NCBI GenBank assembly: GCA_013398175.1
Contig: VZRZ01007315.1
Span: 64,201-128,200, forward strand
Direction of reading: 5' to 3'
From: Climacteris rufus
Taxonomy: Eukaryota; Chordata; Aves; Passeriformes; Climacteridae
DNA: 64,000 bases
Shown here: positions 11,811 to 23,142 of the stretch, piece by piece
Numbering within the stretch: position 1 is the first letter of the stretch
How the letters are laid out: every line of letters begins with the position of its first letter
Program-made: the position numbers and the translations under genes
Notes under the pieces: model-generated
Seen by the model: the letters and a program-made list of their open reading frames with translations, nothing else
The model's database searches: none
Told to the model about the DNA's origin: nothing

Positions 11811-12887
11811 TGTAGTTTGAGCTGGCTAAATGCCAGCCCCCCATGGAAAGCAGCTCAACCCCACCCCCACCTGCACTGGACAGAGGAGAGGAAATCTAAG
11901 GAATGCGAGACAAGGACACAGGACACTGAGAGAAAAATTCCAATTAAATTATATCTAGGCAAAGCAGGTTCAAACTTAAAGGAGATTAAGTGAATTTATT
12001 GCTTACAAAATCAGTGGAATATACTGAGAAACAAAATAAGCCCTTAAAATGCCTTCTTTTCCCCCCAACCCCTCCATCCTTCCCACTAACAGCGCAAGAA
12101 GACAGAGTGATGGGTTTCTTCGGTCAGTTCATTCCTCGAGATGTTTTCCTTCTGCTGAAGCTGCTTGGGGTGGGGGTGGGGAGGGGGCAGTATCTTGTGT
12201 TCTCTGTGGTATTAATTCCCTTTTTCGCATACCTCCTTCCATCAGATAACACAGTTTATTCTATACACTGGGTCACTGCCGAGGAAATATAGTCCTTCCA
12301 GAGATGGGCCGTATCCTGAGGCGAAGCTCCTTTATCAATAATGACTCCCATCGGATACAGAGAGCAGGAGCTTCTTTATCTATTGACCCACACAGAACGC
12401 CGACCTCTAGGCATCCACCCCTGCTGCTCCGGTGTGAACACCTTCCCCACAGCTGGGGTGGATCTCTGTATCTCCATTGAGGGGTGCGGGGGAAAGCTGC
12501 ACCAACATAGTCCTTACCACAGATCACAGGCTGCAAAGATGTCTTAGCTTCAGTGTTTGAAGCTCCCACCTCCTTTTTCTTCGTGGCTGACCTTGATGGT
12601 GTTCATATTTGCTGTTTCTCCCACATGTTCTTACTCCTCCTCTTCGTCTAGCTACAAACTACAGCTGTGCACACTCCTATTTTGTTTTGATTTCTTCTTA
12701 AATATGTTGTCACAGAGGCGTTACCTCGATCTTTAATTGGCCCAGCCATGGCTGGTAGCAGATCCATCTTCAGAGCTATCAGAGACTGGCTCTGCTGGAC
12801 ATCTGTGGAAGCTTCCAACAGCTTTTCACAGGAGCCATCTTTGTGGCTCCCCCACTCTCAAAAACCGGGCTGTGTCAAACTAGGACA
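11811..12887 (-). mobile_element. Avian ERV solo LTR, copy 2
   Basis: A second copy of the same LTR family, in the same orientation as copy 1 and starting only 51 bases after it. Matching landmarks in the same order are the GGACAGAGGAGAG block, the 'tttattgcttacaaaatcag' block, the CTGCTG and CACAG cassettes, the 'tcacagaggcgttacc' block and the terminal 'ttgtggctccccca' block. It has diverged visibly from copy 1, so the two are not a recent pair of LTRs from one provirus. It carries an unusual G-run, GGGGTGGGGGTGGGGAGGGG, at about 12166-12187. The target-site duplication is not clear. Confidence 0.78.
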
Positions 12888-15800
12888 CCTATATAGAATC
12901 AAAGTCTTAGTGAGTGGAGTAATATGTCACATCTATAAAATGTGAATTAATCAGACACTTGTTTTTTTTCCTGTATTATGTAGATATTAAACACTTCCTT
13001 ACTCTCAAGAAAGATTTAATGGAAGCTGAAATGTGCTTCCTTCAAACTTTTCTGGAAGGATTTTTCTTTCACTTTTGCCAGATACTGAAGAGAACCATAT
13101 ACAGAAGGGAGACCTTGGCTTCCTGTTCCAGCAACTTGTGCTCAGCAGTCCAAAATCAGCATGCTGAACCATTCAGCTGTTGCTGCAATATGCTGCAGAA
13201 TGTGGGATATTTCCAATATCCTTGTATATTTCAGAGCACCATCTTGGCTTGAACTTTAACAGCTACAGTATGTGTCTATGTTTTCACTCCGGCCTCCTGT
13301 TGAAGTATCAAATTAACCTTAAAAAAATACCATCTTGTTAACACAGCTAAACAATGTTTCCTTAATTTTGCTTTCAAATGGTTTTATTTTTGCACTTACT
13401 TATTCTGTTTGTTCATTTTAAATGTTCAGTAATACAGTAGCACACAAATTTTTCAAGGTCATAGGTTGGACAACGGACAACCAGGCACATCACTGGCCCA
13501 AAATAAACTCTGTCACTCATCACAATCTGGAAAGAAGGCAAGGCCTATATCCCATTTCAATTAACTACTAAACAACAATCAAAATTCTGGATAGAATTCT
13601 GGATAGACATTCATGTGTAATGACAGCTGATCGACTGCTGCTAGGATGTATCAAATATAATTTGTTCTCCATAATACTTTGCTTTTTCAATATTAATTTT
13701 AAAAAATGGCAGAAAGTATTCATCAGTTGTTCCTTTCACAACATAAATAAAAATGAAAGCAAAAATACATGACGAGTTTAAATTAATCTCACTTTGCAGA
13801 GGAGAATATGTTTCATGACAGGTAAAATTTTCATCACTTTTATCCACCTCAGCAATGAAACAATTTGAAATGATGTGTTTCTGTGGTACCTTGAACACCT
13901 CTATCCCTTTAATTAATTTATGAGGAAAGCATTGCTTTGAGAAAATTTTTACTGTGCATAAAGGAGTGGGGGAGGAGATTTGTCCTGGAAACACTCATCC
14001 AAAGAGTTGAAGTGCTTTGCACCTTCAAAAGCATGATATTCCAGTTGGAGAACCAAGGGCCAAGTTGATTATTTTATGGCTGACGTAAATCAGTGAATGC
14101 AAACATACAGAAAAGTATTCATGCAGATACGTATATATCTTCCCATAAACTTGAGATAAGATATACAATATCCCCAAAGGGGATATTAAATGGTAGAGGG
14201 TCATACAGACTTGAAAGAAGAGTTCTTATTAAGAACATTGTGTGCATTATAAAGTCATAAAATACAATAAAAGGTTTTTGGAAAGTCTAGTGAATCAATG
14301 GTTTATTGTGATGGCTCTTTTTAAATGCAAAGAAACCAAGGCCAAACTGAGTTATTATATGACAGGGCCATTTGTAAATATGATGAAGTAACTCACTTGA
14401 GTTTTTTCTCTCGTAATTTCTGTGGTAACCAGTCTTAGCTGATATCCTAGGAAATTAATGGAACATTAGGTTGCACAGTCAGTTCTAGAGGACCCATCCA
14501 ATATATTTGACACTCCTTACCTTGTGAAAGTGAATTGAAATCCAGAGGAATAAAGCATAATATTGCATAGATTTCTTTTCTTGAGTAATTCTGATTTTTT
14601 TTTCTTTTATCTATGCAAAACAAAAGTTTAGCAAGTCAGCTCTTGCATTGAATTCTTTGGTCTTCTTCACTGTTCAAAAGGACTGACATGCCTAGAATTT
14701 TCTACTAATTTAAAAAAAAAGTAACAAAATAATTTCAGGCACAAAGGTCTTCACCTTAGTTTTGCAGCAGTCAGAGCTTTTAGCATCTTACGAGTTTAAA
14801 ATGTTTTTAAACACACAAAAAAAATTCAAAGTATAAGCCAAACAGACAGAAGGGATCTTTCCCACTGCAAACTACCACAATATGAAATTTTATTGCAACC
14901 ACTGTGAGTAGTACCAGAAAATTCTTGAAATAGTCTTAAATTCATTTTGAGCTATGATAATATGCTTGTTCCTTTTTCCTTGTTCTTTGTTCTAGGTATC
15001 TAGCAAGTAACCATACAAAATTAAATTTTGTAGCCTATATGAGAGAAGTTTCCTTCTGTCCAAGTTTGTAGGTAATGTTTTATGCAGACAGCTAGTCAGC
15101 TAGCTTGCACACAGATGTCTACACTCTAGGTATCTATGAATCACTACTGAGTCCTACCTAACATGTGCATCTTGGACAGGATTCAACTCATTTAAATCTA
15201 AACTTCAGAAACTTAGACATCTGTGACTGCCATCACATCATCACTACCTTTATTCTCTTTTTAGTTAATGGAGATAAAAAATTAAATATCTAGAGTCAGA
15301 ATCTTCTCATTTTAATATTTAACATAGACCAAACCAAGAGGCCTCTCCAGAGGCCTGTAGTGAAGACAGCTTTGTTTCTGTTTTAAACATCCTTTCCAGT
15401 CAGAAGGTATAATATTTACTTCTGTACAGTTCAGCAATACACTTCTAAAAGCCCTAATGAAACCTATTGTTTAGACTGGTCCAAACTAAAGTGTGTTTCT
15501 ATTGACACAATGCAGAAAATAAGACTTTGGCTTTAAACCAGCTGGCAATTTATTTGGAACTTAATATTTTCAATTAAAATTGTATTTAATGGGTCTTTCA
15601 AAACATTTCTTTCCTGTAGTTAAATTTGGGGGTTTATTTCCTTATTTTTGCCTAAAGCTGGTAAACCCATCACAGAAAAATGTGCAAGGCAGGCTAATGT
15701 CTTGGAAAAGACACTCTTCTGTCTCTTAAACGGTGAAATTCTCTCTTTATGTTCATTTACACATGAACTGTTCCATCTCCTCATGCTTCTTTTACATCAG

Positions 15801-16363
15801 CACAGCAATACCTGGGGAATACAGGAATTAATCTTAATTCTTAACCCACACAACTTGTATTAGTAGATTTAGGATTCAGTGTTGAGATTACTGTATAATT
15901 TCAGAGGGATTATTAGTTCACTTCCATGAACTGTATAGGTAGAATTAAAGCCTTTACAACTCTGACAGGGTTTTGTCATTTAGAAGATCCAGTAGTATTT
16001 CAAGCTCTTATTAAAGCAGAAAAAGAAGCAGGTAATGGTTCTATATGTGATCTTTAAGGAATGTTTGAGCTGCTACATAAGATGACATCTGAAACCTATC
16101 TGCTTCAACATTTTATCACTGACACTGACCTGTCCTTTTTGTGCACTATTTATTCTACCTAGTATCTCCTTTGTTTATCCTGTATAGTAAGAAGTTTTGC
16201 TTAAATACTAGTCTCATATGGGTTTTCTTGTGACTACTACAATAAATCTATCCATGTTGTAATAATCCTGATCAATCATCACTCACGAACCAGAGAGAAC
16301 ATGTGGTTTTGGAGTGCAGGCCGCTCCAAGCGAATTAAAACTCATCTAAACTCTCTCATATTC

Positions 16364-16366
<3 letters not shown>
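12888..16366. other. AT-rich unique DNA
   Basis: No recognised transposon. ORFs reach 117 codons (minus strand, 13641-13994) without a family resemblance. A 12-base direct repeat, AATTCTGGATAG twice, lies near 13579-13603. Confidence 0.45.

Positions 16367-16456
<90 letters not shown>
16367..16456. repeat. (AC)45 dinucleotide microsatellite
   Basis: A pure run of about 45 AC units without interruption. The Thr/His-only part of the ORF across it is not a protein. Its length and purity make it very likely to vary between individuals. Confidence 0.98.
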
Positions 16457-16458
<2 letters not shown>

Positions 16459-19267
16459 CATCCAAATTATGCATCCTTTAAAAAAAATAAAAAGAAATTT
16501 TTATACCTGTCACAATTTTCATACAATAAATATTTGTAAACTCTAGAAAAGCTTGTCTTTGCCTCAGTTTTGGTTCAGAAATCCCTAAGCGTCTCTATTT
16601 TCTGAGACAGGAGAATTGGACAACATTATTATGATTTCTCCTATTTGGTACTAATCAATTCTAAAGGCCACATAGATGTCAAGGTAGTTTTCTTGTTGTG
16701 TCGTGAACTGATTTAATTAAATTAATTTATTTAAATAATTTTATTTACTCATTTATTTATTGTTAACCACTGGAATGTACATTTCATCACAGAGACCATG
16801 ATTCTGGAAATCAAAACTAGAAACTTTGTTTTTGCTGGCTTTTGTTCAAGACATGATATATATTTCTAGAAAGGAATACGAAGTATGCAATAGTTTCTTT
16901 TACTTCAAAGGTCAATGATTCATCATTTCCTGGAACTCTACCTTTTTCTCCAATCTCTGCAGTAAAGGAGATTACAGCTCCACAAAAGGAGTTGATAGCT
17001 CTGTGTATGAGGGGAAAAAATGTTAATGGAATTCAGCTTCTCACTTATAACCTAAACAATTCCTCTCTTCTTATATTATAATTAACTAAAATTCTGTTGC
17101 AAAGGACATCATTACTTTGACAATGCTAGTCCCTTGGTAGTTTCATATCAAGTTCTGTCTGTAAAATATTTGGATTGCTTGTCAAACACATTTCTGCTTT
17201 GAGAGGAATATTTCTTAATTCGTTATTTAGTGAATATAACTTTGTACAAGTTAAGAAAAGCAATTTGTTTAATAGCTTTCATAAGGTAGTGGATTTTCTG
17301 TACCACGGTTCTCATAAGTTGAGACTGGGGAATAAAAACCCAAGGACCAACTGGTTTCTCATTCTTTTTGAGCTACCTAATCACAACCTTGATAATTAAC
17401 TCTGCTTTATTATAGGTCACGGCACTTTTATTCATTGGTAGCTAACTCAGAAACTGCCAAAATGTGAAGCTGTGATTACTATTACCCTTGCTGTGGAACT
17501 TTACATACTTTTTTAGTGAGGGCCTTCTGTCAACTTTTAACAGTGTTAATGCAAGTTCAGAAAGATCACATTAATTTATCTGTCTATCCCCAGGGTAGAA
17601 GATGTATCTGAACGTATGAAAAATGTGCCTTAAAATATAGTGTGCCTTAAAATATAGCCATTCTAAGTGTGACATTACCTTTTTCCAACTATCAACTGTT
17701 CCTTTCTATTTGCAGTGGAGTTAATTTTGTCTTTATTGTGACCATGGGTGCACGACTGTTTCAAAATATTGGGAAAGGGCAATGAGCCAAAATCATTATC
17801 TTTACTTGAAGTGTTTAATACCAAATGTAAATATTGGAGAGGCTTGAGTGCCCAAGCCATCCCTCAAGGCTTTATGCATCTGATTATAAATGTCCCTGCT
17901 GCACTGTCAGCTAGTCACCATCATGACTTCAGTCCAGTGTTGTCAAGGAAATAATAACCTACAGTCTGCTATTGCTTATCAGTATAGGAACAGTGCTTAA
18001 ATAACACATGGGTTGACTTCCCCTCAAATACCTCTGTATAATTGAAATTGTTAATAGTCAATTAACAAAATCAGAAATAAAAATAGAATTCGGGCTGTTT
18101 TAGATGCTAATTCCTCCTGTATATCTCATGCAGCATTAAAACTGTTTGTATCCATTGAGATACTATTCATAAAATGAGAAAGCAAGCTGATGGCAACCTT
18201 CTAAGTACACTACCAGTGGTCACTTTTATTCTCTTGTCTAGAAGAATGAAAGAAGGTAATGCCTTTTTCCACTTCTTTATGGAACCGCAGCACCTGAGGG
18301 AGACAGAATTTATTGCAACAATCCATTGCCAGGAATACAGTAAGCACATAGAGGAATAAAGGACGTATGGGTATGTTCTACTTTCAAAGAAAAATGTGGA
18401 ATACAAAAAATACAACATTTTCGAAAACACAATTCCTTAAGATTTACATTTTTTTTTTCAAATTACATGCTTTGGGGTCATTATATATTCTTGCTTTTCT
18501 AAACTGTGAAACTTATTTCTCAAATTATTTCCAAAGTTTCATGATGTAGATCATAAACTTTAAAAGAACTATGTTGTTTGTTCCATACAAACCTAACTTA
18601 TTACCGTGTGCTGTTCTCAGTCTAGAATCTTGTACAGATTGTAAACAAGTACATATTCTTCAACGTGGGACAAACATTTGTAATTGAGCTTTTAATCTTC
18701 AGGGCCCGGGAACTTGTGATTTTTAGAGATGAAATAAAAAGGCAAAACTGTGCCAGACTAGTGTAGTCCACTGATCAACTTCACACTGCATAGTGCGTAT
18801 CAGAATGCAGCTTCTTATCAATAAATCTTGTCAAAGGTCATATTTCACCTAAAACTGGACTACTTCTGTATTTATATTGTATTTCAGATTTTTTAGTTAA
18901 ATAGGTATTTGAGTAAATTTTGAGCTTAATTTGACTTTGGTTGTTTTATGTCTCCACTTTAGGGTGTATATAGTTCAATAAAATGTGATATATCTTCCCA
19001 AATTATCTACTTCATCTTGGGTTTCTTCAAGCTTGATGTCTGCAACAGAATCAATCATACCAAGCCAAAAACTAGGTGCCATAGTGCTATTTCCTCATAA
19101 CTTTGGCGAACATGGTATGTAACCTACAAATACTTGCGCTCTTCTGGACTAACAACAAGAGCACAGGAGGCTTGCCATGTAAATGGGATTAAATAGGTGT
19201 GTGTCTATATGTATATAGATTTAATTAGTCAGTTGAAAGAACTTCTAGAAGACAATTCATCTGAGAT
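16457..19267. other. AT-rich unique DNA
   Basis: No recognised element. TGTGCCTTAAAATATAG occurs twice in tandem near 17624-17658, a small local duplication. Confidence 0.45.
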
Positions 19268-19665
19268 GAACAAATCTTATTGGGACCAGTTGAGGGATCT
19301 GGGATTGTTCAGCCTGGAGAAAAGAAGATTCAGTGGAGACCTTAGAACTCTACAACTACCTGAAAGGAGGTTGTAGTGAGGTGGGGGTTAGTCCCTTCTC
19401 CCAGGTAATAAGCAATAGGACAAGAGGAAATGGCCTCAAGTTGCACCAGGGGAGGTTTACGTTTTGTCATCAAGAGTGTTGTTGAGCACAGAAACAGGCT
19501 GCTCAGGGAAGTGGTTGAGTCACTGTCACTGGAGGTATTTAAAAGACATGTAGATGTGGCAATTGGGGACATAGTTTAGTGGTGGATTTAGCAGTGCTGG
19601 TTTAGTTGTTCGACTAGAGGATCTTAAAGGTCTTTTCCAAGGATTCTAGTATTCTATGATTGCAT
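19268..19665 (+). mobile_element. CR1 LINE, 3' fragment
   Basis: About 400 bases follow the 3' part of CR1 in order: 'ttcagcctggagaaaagaag', 'tacaactacctgaaaggaggttgtagtgagg', 'gtcccttctcccagg', 'gaggtttaaaagacatgtagatgtggc', 'tagaggatcttaaaggtc', and a tail containing ATTCTATGATTG near 19649. It is 5'-truncated and cannot code for anything. Confidence 0.92.
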
Positions 19666-21879
19666 GACCTTAAAACATGTCAGAGGAACTGCCTGTTAAT
19701 GTTGCTATTTCTCTTCACTGTGTAAACAAGATGGCTAAGATGTGTAGCTTGTCTTATGGCAATTTCCAAATATTTAAGGTAAGCAGATAAGCTTGATAGT
19801 CAATAATACCTCTGTCTAGTTCATTTATCAATGCATAAGCACACTTTAATATTTTTATTTTCCTAATGTTTCATTTATTCAGTCAAGTAATAGAAACAAT
19901 ACCATGAAAGAGTAATGAGATCAAGAAAAACGGCTCAGTATCATCATCAGACTTGATGATACAAGAAATGAAGTCATCATACTAAACCAAGGGAATAGGA
20001 ATAATTTATAGAAATAATTCAAGACAATAAATGCCAAAGAATCCTGATTTGTTTTCATAAGCAATTTAGAAACAGAAAATAATGCAAGCAAAGTTTTTTA
20101 AATAAAAATTTCCATGTCTTTGATCTGTATCTTGTATATTCATTGTAAGTGGAGTCAGTGTTTTGGACTGCATTTGTCTGAATATATCACAGAAGGCTGA
20201 AACAATAGAACTTAACATTTATTTATTCCCTTCCTTGTCTGAGGCACTTGTCCATACAGTGTTAAATTCATTGCTGTGGTAAGCAAGGGCAGTTATTCTC
20301 ATGTTAATGGAATTCTGCTTGCTTAGACCTACAATTATTTTGTTCCTTAAGATAAGTGATCTGGATAACAGCAATTTCAGGTAGACATTATTCTTTTCAT
20401 ATTGTCCTGGAGGAAATGCTGTTCTAGGATTAGGATATTTTCTAATACCACAAAGGCTACCTGGCTCAAAGTTTATGTTAAAACACTGTTTCTTTGCTCA
20501 CAGGCTTGAACCCAAATCACACCTCTGTCTAAAGGAAAAGGTTCCGCATTACCTTGCAAACTTCTATTTTTATGATATTTTAAGATTGCTGACAGGAAGT
20601 TTTGAGGTTATGCTTGTCATTTTGAAAAGTAAAATCACATGAGTAATCCTACTTTTTCCTAACTCATGCTGTGCTGCTTCTCTTTTCCTTTGAACTGTTC
20701 TGGAAAGGAGACAATATTAATAATATCTTTATTTGGTCTTTTTTATTGTGATGAAACACAAGAAATTTACATTTGCTGTTCTTAAAACTAATGAATTAAC
20801 ATCATGATTCTTTTCTTTATCCAAACTTATTCAATTACAGTTCTAGATTTTGCTTTCAAATCTAGAATGAAGAGAAAGGAAATGGATAGTTTGAACATAG
20901 ACTGACTATCTCTTCACAAATTTAAAAGTCAAGGTGGAATGGATTTATGTTCATCACACCTGAAAAGTCTAAAAATTCATTGAAATGTCCCTTTTCTTAA
21001 ACAATATAAGGGAAGGCAGCTGAGTATTATAGTGATTTTCAGCAGCATAAAACACTTAAGATTTTAGTGGGTTGCAGGGAAGAAAGCAGCTGAATCAATG
21101 TTTGCTACAGTTTTACTAGTTTTTATAGTACTGCAAAGACCATGTCTCAGAAAAAACTGTCTGTCTCTGACAAATAGAGAGGTAATAGTTGAATTTGGAA
21201 GAAAAATAGCTGGAATGATGGCATGAACTTCATAAATTTTGACATAAAGAGGTCAACTACTTCAACCTTTAATTAGAAGGAAATAAAGAATTCACATGCC
21301 TATAATCATCAAAATAGCTGTGAATTAAATGTCTTTTTCCTACGAGAAAAAAAGTTGAAGAATCCTAATACATATTTTCAGTGCTTTTAATAGATAAGTT
21401 ATTTGGAGTTGAACTGCATAGTGTGAGTTGAATTAGGGTCTGTTGTGGAAAACAGGCATGAATTGGACCAGTAAAACTGGATGAGAATATGTGTTCTTTA
21501 TTGTTGATGTTGTGCACTGTACGGACAACAAAAATATGTGCAAGTTTCTGGAAATTAGGTGCAGTACAAGTAAGGAGGCTGTTATAGTTACTGTTACTGT
21601 GACCATTCAAGTGGCTCAGTATTAGTGCATAATTTATGGATGCAATTGAGCATATGATCCACCTGACCCTTCTATCATTAGATCAAATATGGGCTGCTCT
21701 TTTCAATCAATCAAATTACTTCTTTATTATTTGCATGTGATAAGAGGTTTGGCAGCGTCAGGGAAAATCCTTTAATATATTGGTAACGGAACAGTACAAT
21801 GTGACTGGCACTGAGAGAAAAACAAACAAAAAACCACAAACAACCCTGCTTGAAATTTGAGTTATTTACCAGCTGAGGT
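19666..21879. other. AT-rich unique DNA
   Basis: No recognised element or exon. Short A-rich runs occur near 21820. Confidence 0.4.
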
Positions 21880-22228
21880 ATTCAGAGAGGAGGTTCAGTG
21901 CTGTAAACTGTGTGAATCTCATAAAGTTCAACAAGGCCAAGTGCAAGGTCCTGCATGTGAGTCAAGGCAATCCCAAGCAGGAGTACAGGATGACCAGAGA
22001 GTGGATTGACAGCAGACCTGAGGAGGACAACTCGTTTTGGTTGACAAGAAACTCCAGATGACCTGTCAATGTGAGCTCACAGCCCAGACAGCCAACATAA
22101 GAAGATGTGGATCTCTTAAAGCAAGTTCAGAGTAGGCCACAAAGATCATCATATTCTATGAGGACAGGCTGAGGGAGTTGGTGCTTTTCAGCCTGGACAA
22201 GAAAAGGCTCTGGGAAGACCTCCAAGTG
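21880..22228 (+). mobile_element. CR1 LINE, 5' part of a copy split by an insertion
   Basis: This matches the end of CR1 ORF2 and the start of the 3' region. It includes sequence that would read FNKAKCKVLHV (motif of the reverse-transcriptase end), then 'ggccacaaagatcatca', 'gaggacaggctgagggagttgg', and 'ttcagcctggacaagaaaaggctctgggaagacctcc'. The copy resumes at about 22809 after a 580-base insertion. Confidence 0.88.
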
Positions 22229-22808
22229 TAGCAGCGCACTTGGCAGAAGCTGCTGCTTTTGAGCTTCAGGTTTTGGTGGGAAGAAAGCTAAGGCAAAGCC
22301 CTCAGCCTTCTTCCTCCAATATCTGAACCCTCTACCTAAGCGGTGGTTAAATTTCCCTTGCGTATTTCCCTTGTGTTACCTGTACCCATATCTTAGATGC
22401 CTAATATGGCTATGTCCTGGAAAGCTCTTCTCCACTGGTCACTTTGAACTACGCCATTCCCCATTGGGTGTTTCCTGGTCCCATCTCCCTTTAAAAGAGC
22501 CTTGCAGGGCTTCTTTCTGGCTCTTTCTTCTGGGTTACTCCAGCCACCTGGGTAACTCTGGACCCTCACAACGCAACACCGGACTCACCAGAAACGGCTG
22601 TTATCCCGGAGAAAGGCCCTCTGTCTAGTCTTTTATTCTTGTCAGCACTAACACACCACACCTGGGGAAACTCTCGTCCTAGAGGAGCCAACAGAAACAG
22701 GTTATTTGCGGTAGCTAGGACTCTGTCCTTTGGGAGAGTTATACAACTCACCCCGGCAGGGATCACTCACGCATAAAGGCGCTGCCGCTATCTCGAGAGC
22801 ATCCAGCT
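22229..22808. mobile_element. CpG-rich LTR-like insertion inside CR1
   Basis: About 580 bases interrupt the CR1 between the block ending 'gacctccaag' and the block 'tatccaagtacctgaagag'. It starts TGTAGCAGCGC if the LTR TG is at 22228. It has many more CpGs than its surroundings, a TTTAAAAG box near 22491 and a TTTTATTC near 22631. Its composition and size fit a solo LTR, but I found no clear CA end or target duplication, and I do not recognise the family. Possible short flank repeats are AAGTG on the left and AAGCG on the right. Retained CpGs suggest it is younger than the host CR1. Confidence 0.55.
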
Positions 22809-23142
22809 TAAGCGCTTTTATCCAAGTACCTGAAGAGAGCTGGAGAGGGACTTTTTACAAGGGCATGTTATGTTAGGACAAGGGGGAATGCCTTTAAACT
22901 GCAAGAGGGTATATTTAGATCAGATATTGGGAAAAAAAAACTTTACTGTGAGAGAGGTGAGACACTGGTACAGGTTGTTCAGAGATTCTGTGGATGTCAC
23001 ATCCCTGGATGTGTTCAAGGCCAGGTTGGATGGGCTTGGAACAACCTGGTCTAGTGAGAGGTATCCCTGCCAATGGCAGGGGTGTTGGATGTTCTTTAAG
23101 GTCCCTTCCAACCCAAAGTGTTCTATGACTCTATGATGATTC
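22809..23142 (+). mobile_element. CR1 LINE, 3' part of the split copy
   Basis: This continues the CR1 begun at 21880: 'tacctgaagagagctgg', 'acaagggcatgt', 'ggatgtcacatccctggatgtgttcaaggcc', 'aggttggatgggcttggaacaacctggtc', 'ccctgccaatggcaggg' and 'ggtcccttccaaccc'. The tail near 23123-23140 has ATGACTCTATGATGATTCTGTG, typical of avian CR1. It ends a complete 3' terminus. Confidence 0.93.

Noticed and set aside
13641..13994. 117-codon minus-strand ORF
   Set aside because: AT-rich, no domain, no splice or promoter context, and composition equal to the flanks.
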